Assembly: GCF_022763305.1 (NCBI RefSeq)
Contig: NZ_JALEGT010000102.1
Location: 1-64,000 of the forward strand
Direction: 5' to 3'
Source of the DNA: Marivita sp.
GTDB taxonomy: Bacteria > Pseudomonadota > Alphaproteobacteria > Rhodobacterales > Rhodobacteraceae
DNA length: 64,000 nt
Shown here piece by piece: positions 46,579 to 55,657 of this stretch; position 1 is the stretch's first letter; the number at the start of each line of letters is the position of its first letter. The notes below the pieces were generated by a model that was not told where the DNA came from, ran no database searches, and worked only from the letters and a program-made list of their open reading frames with translations. A program made the translations under genes and the position numbers.

Positions 46579-47825
46579 TGCGGGAACGACTTTGGCTCTG
46601 GCTCAAGCGACTCTGGCGGCGTCCCGGCATCAGGATTTCCGCCTTCGGCAGCGCGGCGCTGCTGGTGGCTCTGATCGCGCCGCTGCTCGACCAGTCTCTG
46701 CCGGAGTCGCTGGTCGACCGTTTCTCGCGGGACGCGGTGCTGCCGATCCTGAACATCCTCGCGTCGTCCATGCTTGCGGTGACCACCTTTTCACTGGGGA
46801 TCATGGTTCAGGCCTTCCGGTCCGCCGCGGGACAGGCCACCCCAAGGGTTTACCGTCTGCTGATGCAGGACATGACCACGCTCAACGTGATGTCCGTCTT
46901 TGTCGGGGCCTTCCTGTTTTCACTCGCCTCAATCGTGCTGTTCCGTGCCGGGTTCTACGGCGACTCGGCGGCGGTGATCGTGTTCGGCATGACGATGATC
47001 TGCATCCTAATGATCGTCGTCGCGATCCTGCGCTGGATCGCCCATCTCAGCCAGCTCGGCAGCCTGCACCACACGCTGACGCTGGTCGAAAACGCGGCGA
47101 CGCAACCGCTCAAACAGCTTGTAAAGACGCCCAATCTGGGCGCGCGCGCCGCCAGCGATGCACCCCGCGCTCCGGACGGGTCCGAGGCGCTGCGCTCGCC
47201 ACGGTCGGGCTATGTTCAGTTCATCAGCCTTGCCGAACTGAACACCCAGCTCGAAGAACAGGACGCCACGCTCTGGGTCTATACCCCGCCCGGCAGTTGG
47301 GTGCTCAAGGATACGCCGCTCGCCTATGTCGAGGGTGCAAGCGATCTGGACGCGCTTCTCGAGAACTTCACCTTGGGAGATGAGCGCACCGTCGAACAGG
47401 ACGCGCGCTTCGGCCTTGTGATCCTTGCCGAGGTGGCTAGCCGCGCCCTGTCACCCGGCGTGAACGATCCCGGCACCGCGATCGACGTGATCCACCGGAT
47501 CGAACGCATCCTTTGGCAATTCGGGCAGGGGATGAGCGATACGGAGCGCACGCGCGACCCTGATTTCGAGCGCGTGATCCTGGGCACTGTTTCGGCAGAT
47601 GACCTGTTGCATGACGGCTATGCCAGCCTGATGCAGGATGGCGGAGACCGGTTCGACGTGATGGCTCAGATGCTGAAAGCGGCCAACCGCCTGAGCAAGA
47701 GCGATTGGCCGGAACTGGCCAAATCCGCACAGCAGACCCGCGAGTCGGCGCTTGGCATCATTGACCGCCGGATCGACGATCCCGACGCGGTCAAGGCACT
47801 GCATCAGAAGGCGAAGGAAACCTAG
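46578..47825 (+). CDS. DUF2254 membrane protein
   Basis: A 415-aa integral membrane protein with four hydrophobic segments in the first 160 residues (AFGSAALLVALIAPL, ILNILASSMLAVTTFSLGIM and others) and a soluble C-terminal domain. I assign it to DUF2254, whose function is unknown. Its stop and that of gltX share the palindrome CTAG. Confidence 0.85.
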   Translation: MRERLWLWLKRLWRRPGIRISAFGSAALLVALIAPLLDQSLPESLVDRFSRDAVLPILNILASSMLAVTTFSLGIMVQAFRSAAGQATPRVYRLLMQDMTTLNVMSVFVGAFLFSLASIVLFRAGFYGDSAAVIVFGMTMICILMIVVAILRWIAHLSQLGSLHHTLTLVENAATQPLKQLVKTPNLGARAASDAPRAPDGSEALRSPRSGYVQFISLAELNTQLEEQDATLWVYTPPGSWVLKDTPLAYVEGASDLDALLENFTLGDERTVEQDARFGLVILAEVASRALSPGVNDPGTAIDVIHRIERILWQFGQGMSDTERTRDPDFERVILGTVSADDLLHDGYASLMQDGGDRFDVMAQMLKAANRLSKSDWPELAKSAQQTRESALGIIDRRIDDPDAVKALHQKAKET

Positions 47826-49159
47826 CCTTTCGCCAGTTTGCGGGCCGGGATGGTCTGCAACAGCGGCAGCAGGTCCGCCATTTCCGGCCCCCGCTCCTGC
47901 CCGGTCAGCGCCTTTCGCAGCGGCATGAACAGACCCTTGCCCTTGCGCCCCGTCGCCTCCTTGACCGCGTTGGTCCAGTTCCCCCACGCATCCGGACCCA
48001 GCGGGCCTTCGGGCAGAAGCGCCATCGCTTCGGCAATGAACGCGGCATCCTCGTCCGCAACAAGCGGATCGGCACCGTTTGCACACAAGTCCCACCATTT
48101 GGCGATGTCGCGCCGCGTGGTGATGTTCTCGCGCGCCACAGTCCAGAACGCCTCGGCCTTGTCCGCAGGCACACCCAGCGCATCCAGATCGGCTTTGACA
48201 GCGGTCACGTCCAAAGCGTGCAGCTTGCGCGCAGTCAGCGGAAACAGGTCTTCGTGATCGAACTTGGTCGGGGCCGCGCCGAACTGGCTCAGATCGAAAC
48301 CTTCCGCGATCTCTTCCAGCGACATCCGCAATTCCACCGGCTGCGACGACCCGAGCCGCGCCATCAGGCTGAGCAGCGCCTCGGGCTCCACGCCCTGTTC
48401 GCGCAGATCACGCAGCGCCAGCGTGCCAAGACGCTTGGACAGAGACTCGCCCTGCGGGCCGGTCAGCAGCGAATGGTGGGCAAAGGACGGCACAGTCCCG
48501 CCCAGCGCACGGATGATCTGGATCTGCGTCGCGGTGTTCGTCACGTGGTCCGACCCGCGCACCACATGGGTCACACCCATTTCGGTGTCATCCACCACAG
48601 AGGCCAGCGTATAGAGGATCTGCTTGTCCGCCCGGATCAGCACCGGATCACTGACGCTGGCAGCATCGATCGAGATGTCGCCAAGAATACCATCGGTCCA
48701 CTCGATGCGCTCCTGATCCAGCTTGAACCGCCAGACGCCATCGCCCCGCTCGGCGCGCAGCTTTTCCTTGTCCTCGTCCGACAGCGCCAGAGCCGCGCGA
48801 TCATAGACCGGCGGCTTGCCCATGTTGAGCTGCTTCTTGCGCTTCAGGTCCAGCTCGGTCGGCGTTTCGAACGCCTCGTAGAACCGTCCCATCTCGCGCA
48901 GCGTGTCAGCCGCGTCGTGATACCGATCCAACCGCTCCGACTGCCGCTCCACACGGTCCCATGTCAGGCCCAGCCACTCCAGATCGTACTTCAGCGCATC
49001 GACATATTCTTCCTTCGACCGCTCCGGATCGGTGTCGTCGATCCGCAGAATGAACGTGCCGCCCGACTTGCGGGCGATCAGGTGGTTGAACAAGGCGGTG
49101 CGCAGGTTGCCGACATGGATGTAACCGGTGGGCGACGGCGCGAAACGGGTGGTTGTCAT
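47822..49159 (-). CDS. gltX: glutamyl-tRNA synthetase (GltX-type)
   Basis: A 445-aa class I aminoacyl-tRNA synthetase. The HIGH-type motif is HVGN (PSPTGYIHVGN) and the KMSKS-type motif is LSKR (SLSKRLG). Alphaproteobacteria often have two GltX proteins, one of which may charge tRNA-Gln with glutamate for the amidation route; whether this copy is discriminating cannot be told from sequence. ATG 49159 has AGGAG 9 nt upstream. Confidence 0.94.
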   Translation of the reverse strand: MTTTRFAPSPTGYIHVGNLRTALFNHLIARKSGGTFILRIDDTDPERSKEEYVDALKYDLEWLGLTWDRVERQSERLDRYHDAADTLREMGRFYEAFETPTELDLKRKKQLNMGKPPVYDRAALALSDEDKEKLRAERGDGVWRFKLDQERIEWTDGILGDISIDAASVSDPVLIRADKQILYTLASVVDDTEMGVTHVVRGSDHVTNTATQIQIIRALGGTVPSFAHHSLLTGPQGESLSKRLGTLALRDLREQGVEPEALLSLMARLGSSQPVELRMSLEEIAEGFDLSQFGAAPTKFDHEDLFPLTARKLHALDVTAVKADLDALGVPADKAEAFWTVARENITTRRDIAKWWDLCANGADPLVADEDAAFIAEAMALLPEGPLGPDAWGNWTNAVKEATGRKGKGLFMPLRKALTGQERGPEMADLLPLLQTIPARKLAKG

Positions 49160-49326
49160 GGACTGTGTCTCCTGTTGCCCGCGCTGTCTCACAAAGGGAT
49201 GCTTTTGTCCAGAAAGCCCCGCACCAATGCTCTGCACCATTGCACAGTCACGAAGGCGTGAATGCACAAGCTTTGGTCAAATTTGCCGCTAAACTCTTCT
49301 TCATTCCAATCAGGGGAGCGATCATT

Positions 49327-50253
49327 ATGTCTGAATATTCCATGTCACGCCGCAGCCTGCTTGCCGGGGCAGCCGCCCTTCCGATGGCGGCCGGTCTTGG
49401 CATCAGCAAGGCGAGCGCCGCTGGTCACATGCAGGGCCCGCAAATCCCGCGCGTGAACCGCTATGGCGTCGGTGATTTCGAAGTCACAACCATGCTCGTC
49501 GGCAGCCGCACGGTCGAAGAACCGCAGACCATCTTCGGCATGAACGTGAGCGCCGAGGAATTCGCCGCCGCCTCCGCCGAGGCACGCATCCCGGTTGACA
49601 AGGCGCAGTTCTTCTTCACGCCGACACTGGTAAACACCGGGTCCGAACTGATCCTCTTCGATACCGGCCTCAACGGGGCCGCCACCGCGCAGGCGGTCGA
49701 GATGGCGGGCTATTCCGCCGACGCCGTGACCCATGTGGTTCTGACCCACATGCATGGCGACCATATCGGCGGCTTAATGACCGATGGCGCCGAGACCTTC
49801 TCCAACGCCGCCTACATCACGGGTCAGGCGGAATTCGACCACTGGTCCGGCACCGACAATGAAGGCTTTGCCAACAACGTGAAACCGCTGGCCGAGAAGA
49901 TGTCATTCCTTGGCGATGGCGACAGCGTGACCTCGGGCATCACGGCCATGGCGGCGTTCGGGCACACACCGGGTCACATGACCTACATGCTCGACAGCAA
50001 CGACCAGCAGCTTCTGATCCTCGCGGACCTGACCAACCACTATGTCTGGTCGCTGGCGCATCCCGATTGGGAAGTCCGCTTCGACATGGACAAGGCCGCT
50101 GCCGCTGCATCACGCCGGAACGTGCTGGGGATGCTGGCCACCGATGCCGTGCCGTTCATCGGCTACCACATGCCCTTCCCGGGTGTGGGCTATGTCGAGA
50201 CCCGCGGCGATGGCTTCCACTACGTGCCGCACAGCTACCAGCTTCTGCTCTGA
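49327..50253 (+). CDS. Tat-exported MBL-fold metallohydrolase
   Basis: A 308-aa metallo-beta-lactamase-fold protein. The zinc motif H141-M-H143-G-D145-H146 (THMHGDHIGG) is intact, with a second ligand region at GHTPGHMTYM. The N terminus (SRRSLLAGAAALPMAAG) is a twin-arginine signal peptide, so it acts in the periplasm. The substrate is unknown; quorum-quenching lactonases share the fold. ATG 49327 is chosen so that the signal peptide is complete. Confidence 0.88.
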   Translation: MSEYSMSRRSLLAGAAALPMAAGLGISKASAAGHMQGPQIPRVNRYGVGDFEVTTMLVGSRTVEEPQTIFGMNVSAEEFAAASAEARIPVDKAQFFFTPTLVNTGSELILFDTGLNGAATAQAVEMAGYSADAVTHVVLTHMHGDHIGGLMTDGAETFSNAAYITGQAEFDHWSGTDNEGFANNVKPLAEKMSFLGDGDSVTSGITAMAAFGHTPGHMTYMLDSNDQQLLILADLTNHYVWSLAHPDWEVRFDMDKAAAAASRRNVLGMLATDAVPFIGYHMPFPGVGYVETRGDGFHYVPHSYQLLL

Positions 50254-50295
50254 TCCTGGCTTGACGCGGTCGCCCAGCGCGGTGCTGATACGCGC

Positions 50296-50688
50296 ATGAC
50301 CGCGCAAGATGACATCGACGACATCACACGCTATGCCGAGGCAGCCCTGAACGGGCTGCCTTTGCCGTTTCGCGATCTGTGCAGGGACGTTCTGCTGCAG
50401 GTCACCGACTGGCCACCGCAGGACATTCTGGACGAGCTGGAGATCGACGACCCGCTGGAATTGACCGGGCTCTATGACGGCATCCCCCTCACCGAGAAAT
50501 CCGCAGGCGATCCGTCACCCTTTCCCGATCAGGTCTGGCTTTACGCCGAACCGATCCTTGCCGAATGGCGCGACCGGAAATCCGTCACGCTGCAGGAGCT
50601 GGTGACGCATATCGTCGTGCATGAAATCGCGCATCATTTCGGCTGGACCGATGACGAGATCGCGGAAGTGGACCGTTGGTGGGAATGA
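50296..50688 (+). CDS. metallopeptidase-like protein (zincin-1 family)
   Basis: A 130-aa cytoplasmic protein with the zincin motif H109-E-x-x-H113 in HIVVHEIAHHFGWTDDEI, typical of the small zincin-1 (DUF1025-like) family. An acidic N-terminal region precedes it. The natural substrate is not known. It is followed by a large hairpin in the convergent gap. Confidence 0.88.
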   Translation: MTAQDDIDDITRYAEAALNGLPLPFRDLCRDVLLQVTDWPPQDILDELEIDDPLELTGLYDGIPLTEKSAGDPSPFPDQVWLYAEPILAEWRDRKSVTLQELVTHIVVHEIAHHFGWTDDEIAEVDRWWE

Positions 50689-50696
50689 CCCGTCAA

Positions 50697-50738
50697 GAGT
50701 TTGCAAACCCGAGTCCGGGGTTTGCAAACTCCGGACTC
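50697..50738. repeat. nested GTTTGCAAAC palindromes in a convergent gap
   Basis: A 14-bp stem (GAGTTTGCAAACCC with GGGTTTGCAAACTC) around GAGTCCG. Each arm contains the self-palindrome GTTTGCAAAC, and a second, exclusive stem GAGTCCGG/CCGGACTC can form at 50711-50738. It fills the gap between the zincin gene and the MORN gene, whose stop begins inside the second stem. It is a likely bidirectional terminator. Confidence 0.85.
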
Positions 50739-52134
50739 ACCCGTCCGTCAGCGCCCCGTTGACCCACTCGCCCGTCGCGGTTTCCCCCGACGCATAACGC
50801 ATCGTGCCGGTGCCCTGACGTTTGCCGTCAAGGAACGCGCCCTCGTAGACATCGCCATTGGCATAGGTCGCGGTCCCCTGCCCGCTGATCTCGCCGTTCT
50901 GCCACTCGCCGACATATTTGAACCCGTCCGCCATGGTGATCTCGCCCTGACCGTGACGCTGCCCATCTGCGAACTGGCCAACATAGACCGTCCCATCCGT
51001 ATAGGTCGCGGTCCCCTGCCCGTGGCGCTGCCCGTCCTGCCACTCGCCCTCGTACTTGTAGCCGTCGGGATAGGTCATCACGCCAACACCGTGGTTGCGC
51101 GCGTTCTTGAACTCGCCCTCGTAGACCAAACCGTTGGCATAGACCGCACGGCCCTTGCCGTCGATCACCCCATCGACCCAAGCCCCTTCATAAGTCGAGC
51201 CATCGGGATAGGTGATCTTGCCCTCGCCATTCGCCAGATCACCCCGGAACTGGCCTTCATAGACCGACCCGTCGGGATAGGTGACCTTGCCGACACCCTC
51301 GATCTGCCCGGCGACCCAGGCACCTTCATAGCGATAGCCATCGGTGCCGATGAACGTGCCCTGTCCATGGCGCAGGTCGTCCTTGAACTCGCCTTCGTAG
51401 ACATCGCCATTGGCATAACGCACAGTGCCTTGCCCATCGCGACGTCCCGAAACAAGCTCACCTTCGTAGACATCACCGTTGGACTGCGTCAGCGTTCCGA
51501 TCCCGTCGATCTGGCCGTCTTTCCACATGCCCACATAGACCAGCCCGTCCGGCATGGTCAGCTTGCCCTGCCCCTCACTGTCGCCATCTGCAACGCGGCC
51601 TTCGTAGATCGACCCGTCCGGGTAGGTGATCGTCCCGTTGCCTTCCTTGACGCCGTTGATCCAGTCGCCCTCGTAGACATAGCCGCCTGGGCTTTGCATC
51701 GTGCCGCGCCCGTGGTGCAGCGCATTGCGGAAACTGCCTTCGTAGCGCACGCCATTGGCATAGAGCGCCACGCCCTGCCCGGTGATTTTGCCGTCCAGCC
51801 ATGACCCTTCATAGGTCGACCCGTCTGCAAACACGATCTTGCCGATTCCTTCGGGTTTGCCCTTGGCGAACTGGCCTTCATAGACCGACCCGTTGGGAAA
51901 ACGGGCGACACCGTTGCCCCGGATTTCGCCCTCGACCCAATCGCCGGTGTATTCGTACCCGTTCGGCAGACGGTACGTGCCGGTGCCGTGCTGCAACCCG
52001 TTGAGGAACGTGCCTTCATAGACACCGCCATCGTCGTATTGCTTGGTCTGAACCTCTCCGTCCTGCGCCAGCGCGCCCTGTGCGAGGACGAGTGCAAGAA
52101 CCGCACCCGGAATGACTTTGCTGCCCGGTCTCAT
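50737..52134 (-). CDS. MORN-repeat protein with signal peptide
   Basis: A 465-aa exported protein: signal peptide (GAVLALVLAQGALAQ), then 18 full and one partial 23-residue MORN repeats (pattern Y-E-G-x-W-x-D-G-x-x-x-G-x-G-x-x-x-Y-x-D-G). MORN repeats form an extended beta ribbon that binds partners or lipid. ATG 52134 is used; the longer in-frame extension to 52224 does not look like protein. There is no enzymatic domain. Confidence 0.9.
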   Translation of the reverse strand: MRPGSKVIPGAVLALVLAQGALAQDGEVQTKQYDDGGVYEGTFLNGLQHGTGTYRLPNGYEYTGDWVEGEIRGNGVARFPNGSVYEGQFAKGKPEGIGKIVFADGSTYEGSWLDGKITGQGVALYANGVRYEGSFRNALHHGRGTMQSPGGYVYEGDWINGVKEGNGTITYPDGSIYEGRVADGDSEGQGKLTMPDGLVYVGMWKDGQIDGIGTLTQSNGDVYEGELVSGRRDGQGTVRYANGDVYEGEFKDDLRHGQGTFIGTDGYRYEGAWVAGQIEGVGKVTYPDGSVYEGQFRGDLANGEGKITYPDGSTYEGAWVDGVIDGKGRAVYANGLVYEGEFKNARNHGVGVMTYPDGYKYEGEWQDGQRHGQGTATYTDGTVYVGQFADGQRHGQGEITMADGFKYVGEWQNGEISGQGTATYANGDVYEGAFLDGKRQGTGTMRYASGETATGEWVNGALTDG

Positions 52135-52289
52135 TTGTCTGGTATCCCACTCATGTCCGTTGCCATGACCCTGTGCCCGAAACCTAAGCGACCGGGCCCG
52201 GTCAGACAATGTCTTATCCCACAAGGTGCTTTCCCTCGCGCGGTGTTCTGCTATGTCACCCGCGATATCGGGAAAGGAAGGACCGCCCC

Positions 52290-53951
52290 ATGTCGGACCG
52301 GTTTCGCATCACTCTGGCGCAGTTGAACCCCACGGTGGGTGATCTTTCCGGCAATGCCGCAAAGGCCCGCGCCGCGTGGGAGGCGGGCAAGGCGGCGGGT
52401 GCCGATCTGGTCGCCCTGCCCGAGATGTTCCTCACCGGGTATCAGGCACAGGACCTGATCATGAAACCCGCCTTTGTCGCCCATGTCCAAGCCGAACTGG
52501 CCGCACTGGCCGAAGCCTGCGCCGACGGTCCGGCGCTGGCCATTGGTGGGCCGTCTGTGGGCGAAGACCTCAAGCTGCACAACAGCTATTTCGTTCTTCA
52601 GAGTGGCAAGATCGCGTCGACCGTCCACAAGTATTTCCTGCCGAATTTCAACGTCTTCGACGAGGTGCGCCTGTTCTCGCGCGACATGATGCAGGGGCCG
52701 GTCGCCGTAAATGGCGTGCGCATCGGCATGCCGATCTGCGAGGACGCGTGGTATCCCGACGTTGTCGAAGCGCTTGAGGAAAGCGGCGCTGAATTCATTC
52801 TCGTGACCAACGGATCGCCCTATTTCCGCAACAAGTTCGAAACCCGCCTCAACCACATGGTCGCCCGTGTCGTGGAAAGCGGCTTGCCGCTGATTTACCT
52901 GAACATGGTGGGTGGTCAGGACGATCAGGTTTTCGACGGCGGATCGTTTGCCCTCAATCGCGGCGGGGTGCCTGCGGTGCAGTTGCCGATCTTCGACGAG
53001 GTCATCAGCCATGTCGATCTGGAACGGAAAGACGACGGATGGCACGTTCTCGATGGGGATTTCACAACCCATCCCGATCCGATGGAGCAGGATTATCGCG
53101 TCATGGTCACCGCGTTGCGGGATTACATGGTCAAGACCGGGTTCAAGAAGGTGCTGCTGGGTCTGTCCGGCGGGATCGACTCGGCCATCGTGGCGACGAT
53201 CGCGGTCGATGCCTTGGGTGCCGAGAACGTGCGCTGCGTGATGCTGCCGTCGGAATACACGTCTCAGGGATCGCTGGACGACGCCAAGGCGGTGGCAGAG
53301 AACCTTGGCTGCCGGTACGATTTTTTACCAATTGGTAAAACCCGTGACGCCGTGACCGAAACGCTGGCCCCCCTGTTCGAAGGCACCCAGCCCGATCTGA
53401 CCGAAGAGAACATCCAGTCCCGCATCCGGGGTCTGCTGCTGATGGCGCTGTCGAACAAGTTCGGCGAGATGCTTTTGACCACCGGCAACAAGTCCGAGGT
53501 CGCCGTGGGCTATGCCACGATCTATGGCGACATGGCGGGTGGCTACAATCCGATCAAGGACATGTACAAGACCCGAGTGTTCGACTGCTGCCGCTGGCGC
53601 AATGCGCACCACCGCGACTGGATGATGGGGCCGGACGGGGCCGTGATCCCCGAGGCGATCATCACCAAACCGCCCTCGGCCGAATTGCGCGCGGATCAGA
53701 AAGACAGCGACTCCCTGCCTGATTATCCGGTACTGGACGGTATCCTGGAGATCCTCGTCGACGAAGACGGCTCCATCGCCGATTGCGTGGCCGCCGGGTA
53801 TGACCGCGCCGATGCCAAGAAGATCGAACACCTGCTTTACATCAGCGAATACAAGCGCTTCCAGTCCGCCCCCGGCGCGCGCCTTTCGAAACGCGCCTTC
53901 TGGCTGGACCGGCGCTATCCCATCGTGAACCGCTGGCGCGACCCAAGCTAG
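52290..53951 (+). CDS. nadE: glutamine-dependent NAD+ synthetase
   Basis: A 553-aa enzyme for the last step of NAD synthesis, using glutamine as nitrogen donor. The N-terminal nitrilase-type amidase has Glu45, Lys114 and Cys150; the C-terminal synthetase has the P-loop SGGIDS at 293-298. ATG 52290 has GGAAGGA upstream. An AT-rich palindrome with rare codons (TTT TTA CCA ATT) encodes FLPIGK at residues 345-350. Confidence 0.95.
   Translation: MSDRFRITLAQLNPTVGDLSGNAAKARAAWEAGKAAGADLVALPEMFLTGYQAQDLIMKPAFVAHVQAELAALAEACADGPALAIGGPSVGEDLKLHNSYFVLQSGKIASTVHKYFLPNFNVFDEVRLFSRDMMQGPVAVNGVRIGMPICEDAWYPDVVEALEESGAEFILVTNGSPYFRNKFETRLNHMVARVVESGLPLIYLNMVGGQDDQVFDGGSFALNRGGVPAVQLPIFDEVISHVDLERKDDGWHVLDGDFTTHPDPMEQDYRVMVTALRDYMVKTGFKKVLLGLSGGIDSAIVATIAVDALGAENVRCVMLPSEYTSQGSLDDAKAVAENLGCRYDFLPIGKTRDAVTETLAPLFEGTQPDLTEENIQSRIRGLLLMALSNKFGEMLLTTGNKSEVAVGYATIYGDMAGGYNPIKDMYKTRVFDCCRWRNAHHRDWMMGPDGAVIPEAIITKPPSAELRADQKDSDSLPDYPVLDGILEILVDEDGSIADCVAAGYDRADAKKIEHLLYISEYKRFQSAPGARLSKRAFWLDRRYPIVNRWRDPS
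53323..53340. repeat. TTTTACC-N4-GGTAAAA palindrome inside nadE
   Basis: A perfect 18-bp palindrome, TTTTACCAATTGGTAAAA, within the coding sequence of nadE. The surrounding codons (TTT TTA CCA ATT GGT AAA) are rare in this GC-rich genome, so the DNA sequence itself may be under selection. The same motif is intergenic at 251-268. Confidence 0.6.
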
Positions 53952-54025
53952 GGATCGCGAACGGTTGACTGACCTACATTGTGGCTCAATCATGGGGTTG
54001 AAGCCATTTTCAGGGAGTCATTCAT

Positions 54026-54406
54026 ATGGAAAACATCAAAACCGCCGTGAACACGGTGCTGTCGAAATACGCCACGTTCACCGGCCGGGCCTCTCGGTCC
54101 GAATTCTGGTGGTGGATCCTCGCTGTATTCCTGACGTTGATTGTTGTCGGGATTGTCGATGCCATCCTATTCGGGACCGGGCCCGAGGCAGGACAGCCGA
54201 TTTCCGCACTGGTGTCTCTGGGGCTCTTGCTGCCCAACATCGCCGTTGGCGCGCGGCGCATGCATGACATCGGCAAATCCGGATGGTGGCTTCTGATCGG
54301 GTTGATCCCGGTCATCGGATTCTTCGTGTTGCTTTATTTCTACGTTCAGCCCAGCGAGCCTGAAACAAATCAGTACGGTGCACCCGAACCCTTCCGCGCG
54401 GGCTGA
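54026..54406 (+). CDS. DUF805 membrane protein
   Basis: A 126-aa protein of the DUF805 family: conserved FTGRASRSEFWWW at the N terminus, three or four hydrophobic segments (FLTLIVVGIVDAILFG and others) and GARRMHDIGKSGWW. Function is unknown in the family. It stands alone after nadE and converges on hppD. Confidence 0.9.
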   Translation: MENIKTAVNTVLSKYATFTGRASRSEFWWWILAVFLTLIVVGIVDAILFGTGPEAGQPISALVSLGLLLPNIAVGARRMHDIGKSGWWLLIGLIPVIGFFVLLYFYVQPSEPETNQYGAPEPFRAG

Positions 54407-54435
54407 TCGCCCGCACGGATAGAAGGTCGACTCGA

Positions 54436-55530
54436 TCAGCTTGCCTTGAGCACGCCGCGTTCGATCTGGTCGGCTTCGATGCTTTCGAACAGGGCTTTGA
54501 AATTGCCCTCGCCGAAGCCGTCATCGCCCTTGCGCTGGATGAACTCGAAAAAGATCGGACCGATCACGGTCTTCGAGAAGATCTGCAGCAGGATACGGGT
54601 TTCGCCGCCGCCGACCACACCTTCGCCGTCGATCAGGATGCCGTGTTTCTTCATCCGGTCGAGCGGCTCTTCATGGCCCACAACGCGGGTCTTGCTGAGG
54701 TCGTAATAGGCGTCAGGCGGTGCAGGCATGAACTTGAGGCCACGCTCCGCGATCTCGTCCACCGCATCGTAGATGTCGCGCGCACCAACCGCGATGTGCT
54801 GGATGCCTTCGCCCTTGTAGCGCTTGAGGTATTCGACGATCTGCCCGGTCTCGCCCCGGTCTTCGTTGATCGGGATGCGGATGCGCCCACAGGGCGACGT
54901 CAAAGCGCGGCTCAGAAGTCCGGTGTATTTGCCTTCGATGTCGAAGAAGCGGATTTCCTTGAAGTTGAAGAGCTTGCCATAGAAGGTGAACCACGTGTCC
55001 ATGTTGCCCTTGTGGACATTGTGCGTGAGGTGGTCGAGGTAATGGAAGCCCACACCTTCGGGGTTCGCGGTGCCGACCCAGTTGAATTCGTCGTTATACG
55101 GGTTCTGTCCGTAGTATTTGTCGATGAAGTAGATGAGCGACCCACCGATGCCGACAATCGCGGGCACGTCCATCGCCTTGTCGTCGCCGTCATAGGGCGT
55201 GGCCCCGAGCATCACCGCACGGTCATAGGCGTGTTTGGCATCCACAACGCGCCAGCCCATCGACGGGGCGCAGGGGCCGTGTTCCTCGACAAAGCGCATG
55301 GCATGGCTGCCGGATTCATTGTTCAGGATGTAGGTGATGTCCCCCTGCTGCCACAGCTCGATCTGCCTGGTCTTGTGCGTGGCAGTATGGGTGTAGCCCA
55401 TCTTGGTGAACAGCTCGCGCAGCGCGTCCGGATCGGGATGGGCGAATTCGACAAATTCGAACCCGTCGGTCCCGGCGGGGTTGTCGGTGGTTATTGTCGA
55501 TTTCGGTGCATCGTGCGGAAACGGACCCAT
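54436..55530 (-). CDS. hppD: 4-hydroxyphenylpyruvate dioxygenase
   Basis: A 364-aa Fe(II) dioxygenase that makes homogentisate in tyrosine catabolism. The ligand regions are DHLTHNVHKG (first His), IQHIAVGARD (second His) and GPIFFEFIQRKG (Glu). ATG 55530 is used; in-frame sequence upstream to 55587 lies in the promoter. It is divergent from an Lrp-type regulator, which is likely its activator. Confidence 0.95.
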   Translation of the reverse strand: MGPFPHDAPKSTITTDNPAGTDGFEFVEFAHPDPDALRELFTKMGYTHTATHKTRQIELWQQGDITYILNNESGSHAMRFVEEHGPCAPSMGWRVVDAKHAYDRAVMLGATPYDGDDKAMDVPAIVGIGGSLIYFIDKYYGQNPYNDEFNWVGTANPEGVGFHYLDHLTHNVHKGNMDTWFTFYGKLFNFKEIRFFDIEGKYTGLLSRALTSPCGRIRIPINEDRGETGQIVEYLKRYKGEGIQHIAVGARDIYDAVDEIAERGLKFMPAPPDAYYDLSKTRVVGHEEPLDRMKKHGILIDGEGVVGGGETRILLQIFSKTVIGPIFFEFIQRKGDDGFGEGNFKALFESIEADQIERGVLKAS

Positions 55531-55657
55531 GGCATCCTCCTTGTTTGGGACAGAGGATACCGCAAGCGCTGTGCGCGCTGTGGGCATAGTTGGGCATGTT
55601 CAGATGGAATAATGCGTGTATCTTGCATGTTTTTTGGAAAAGATGCACATTCCGCGC

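Noticed and set aside
53323-53340. The nadE palindrome as a terminator
   Set aside because: It lies in the middle of an intact coding sequence, is AT-rich and has no suitable stem stability for termination.
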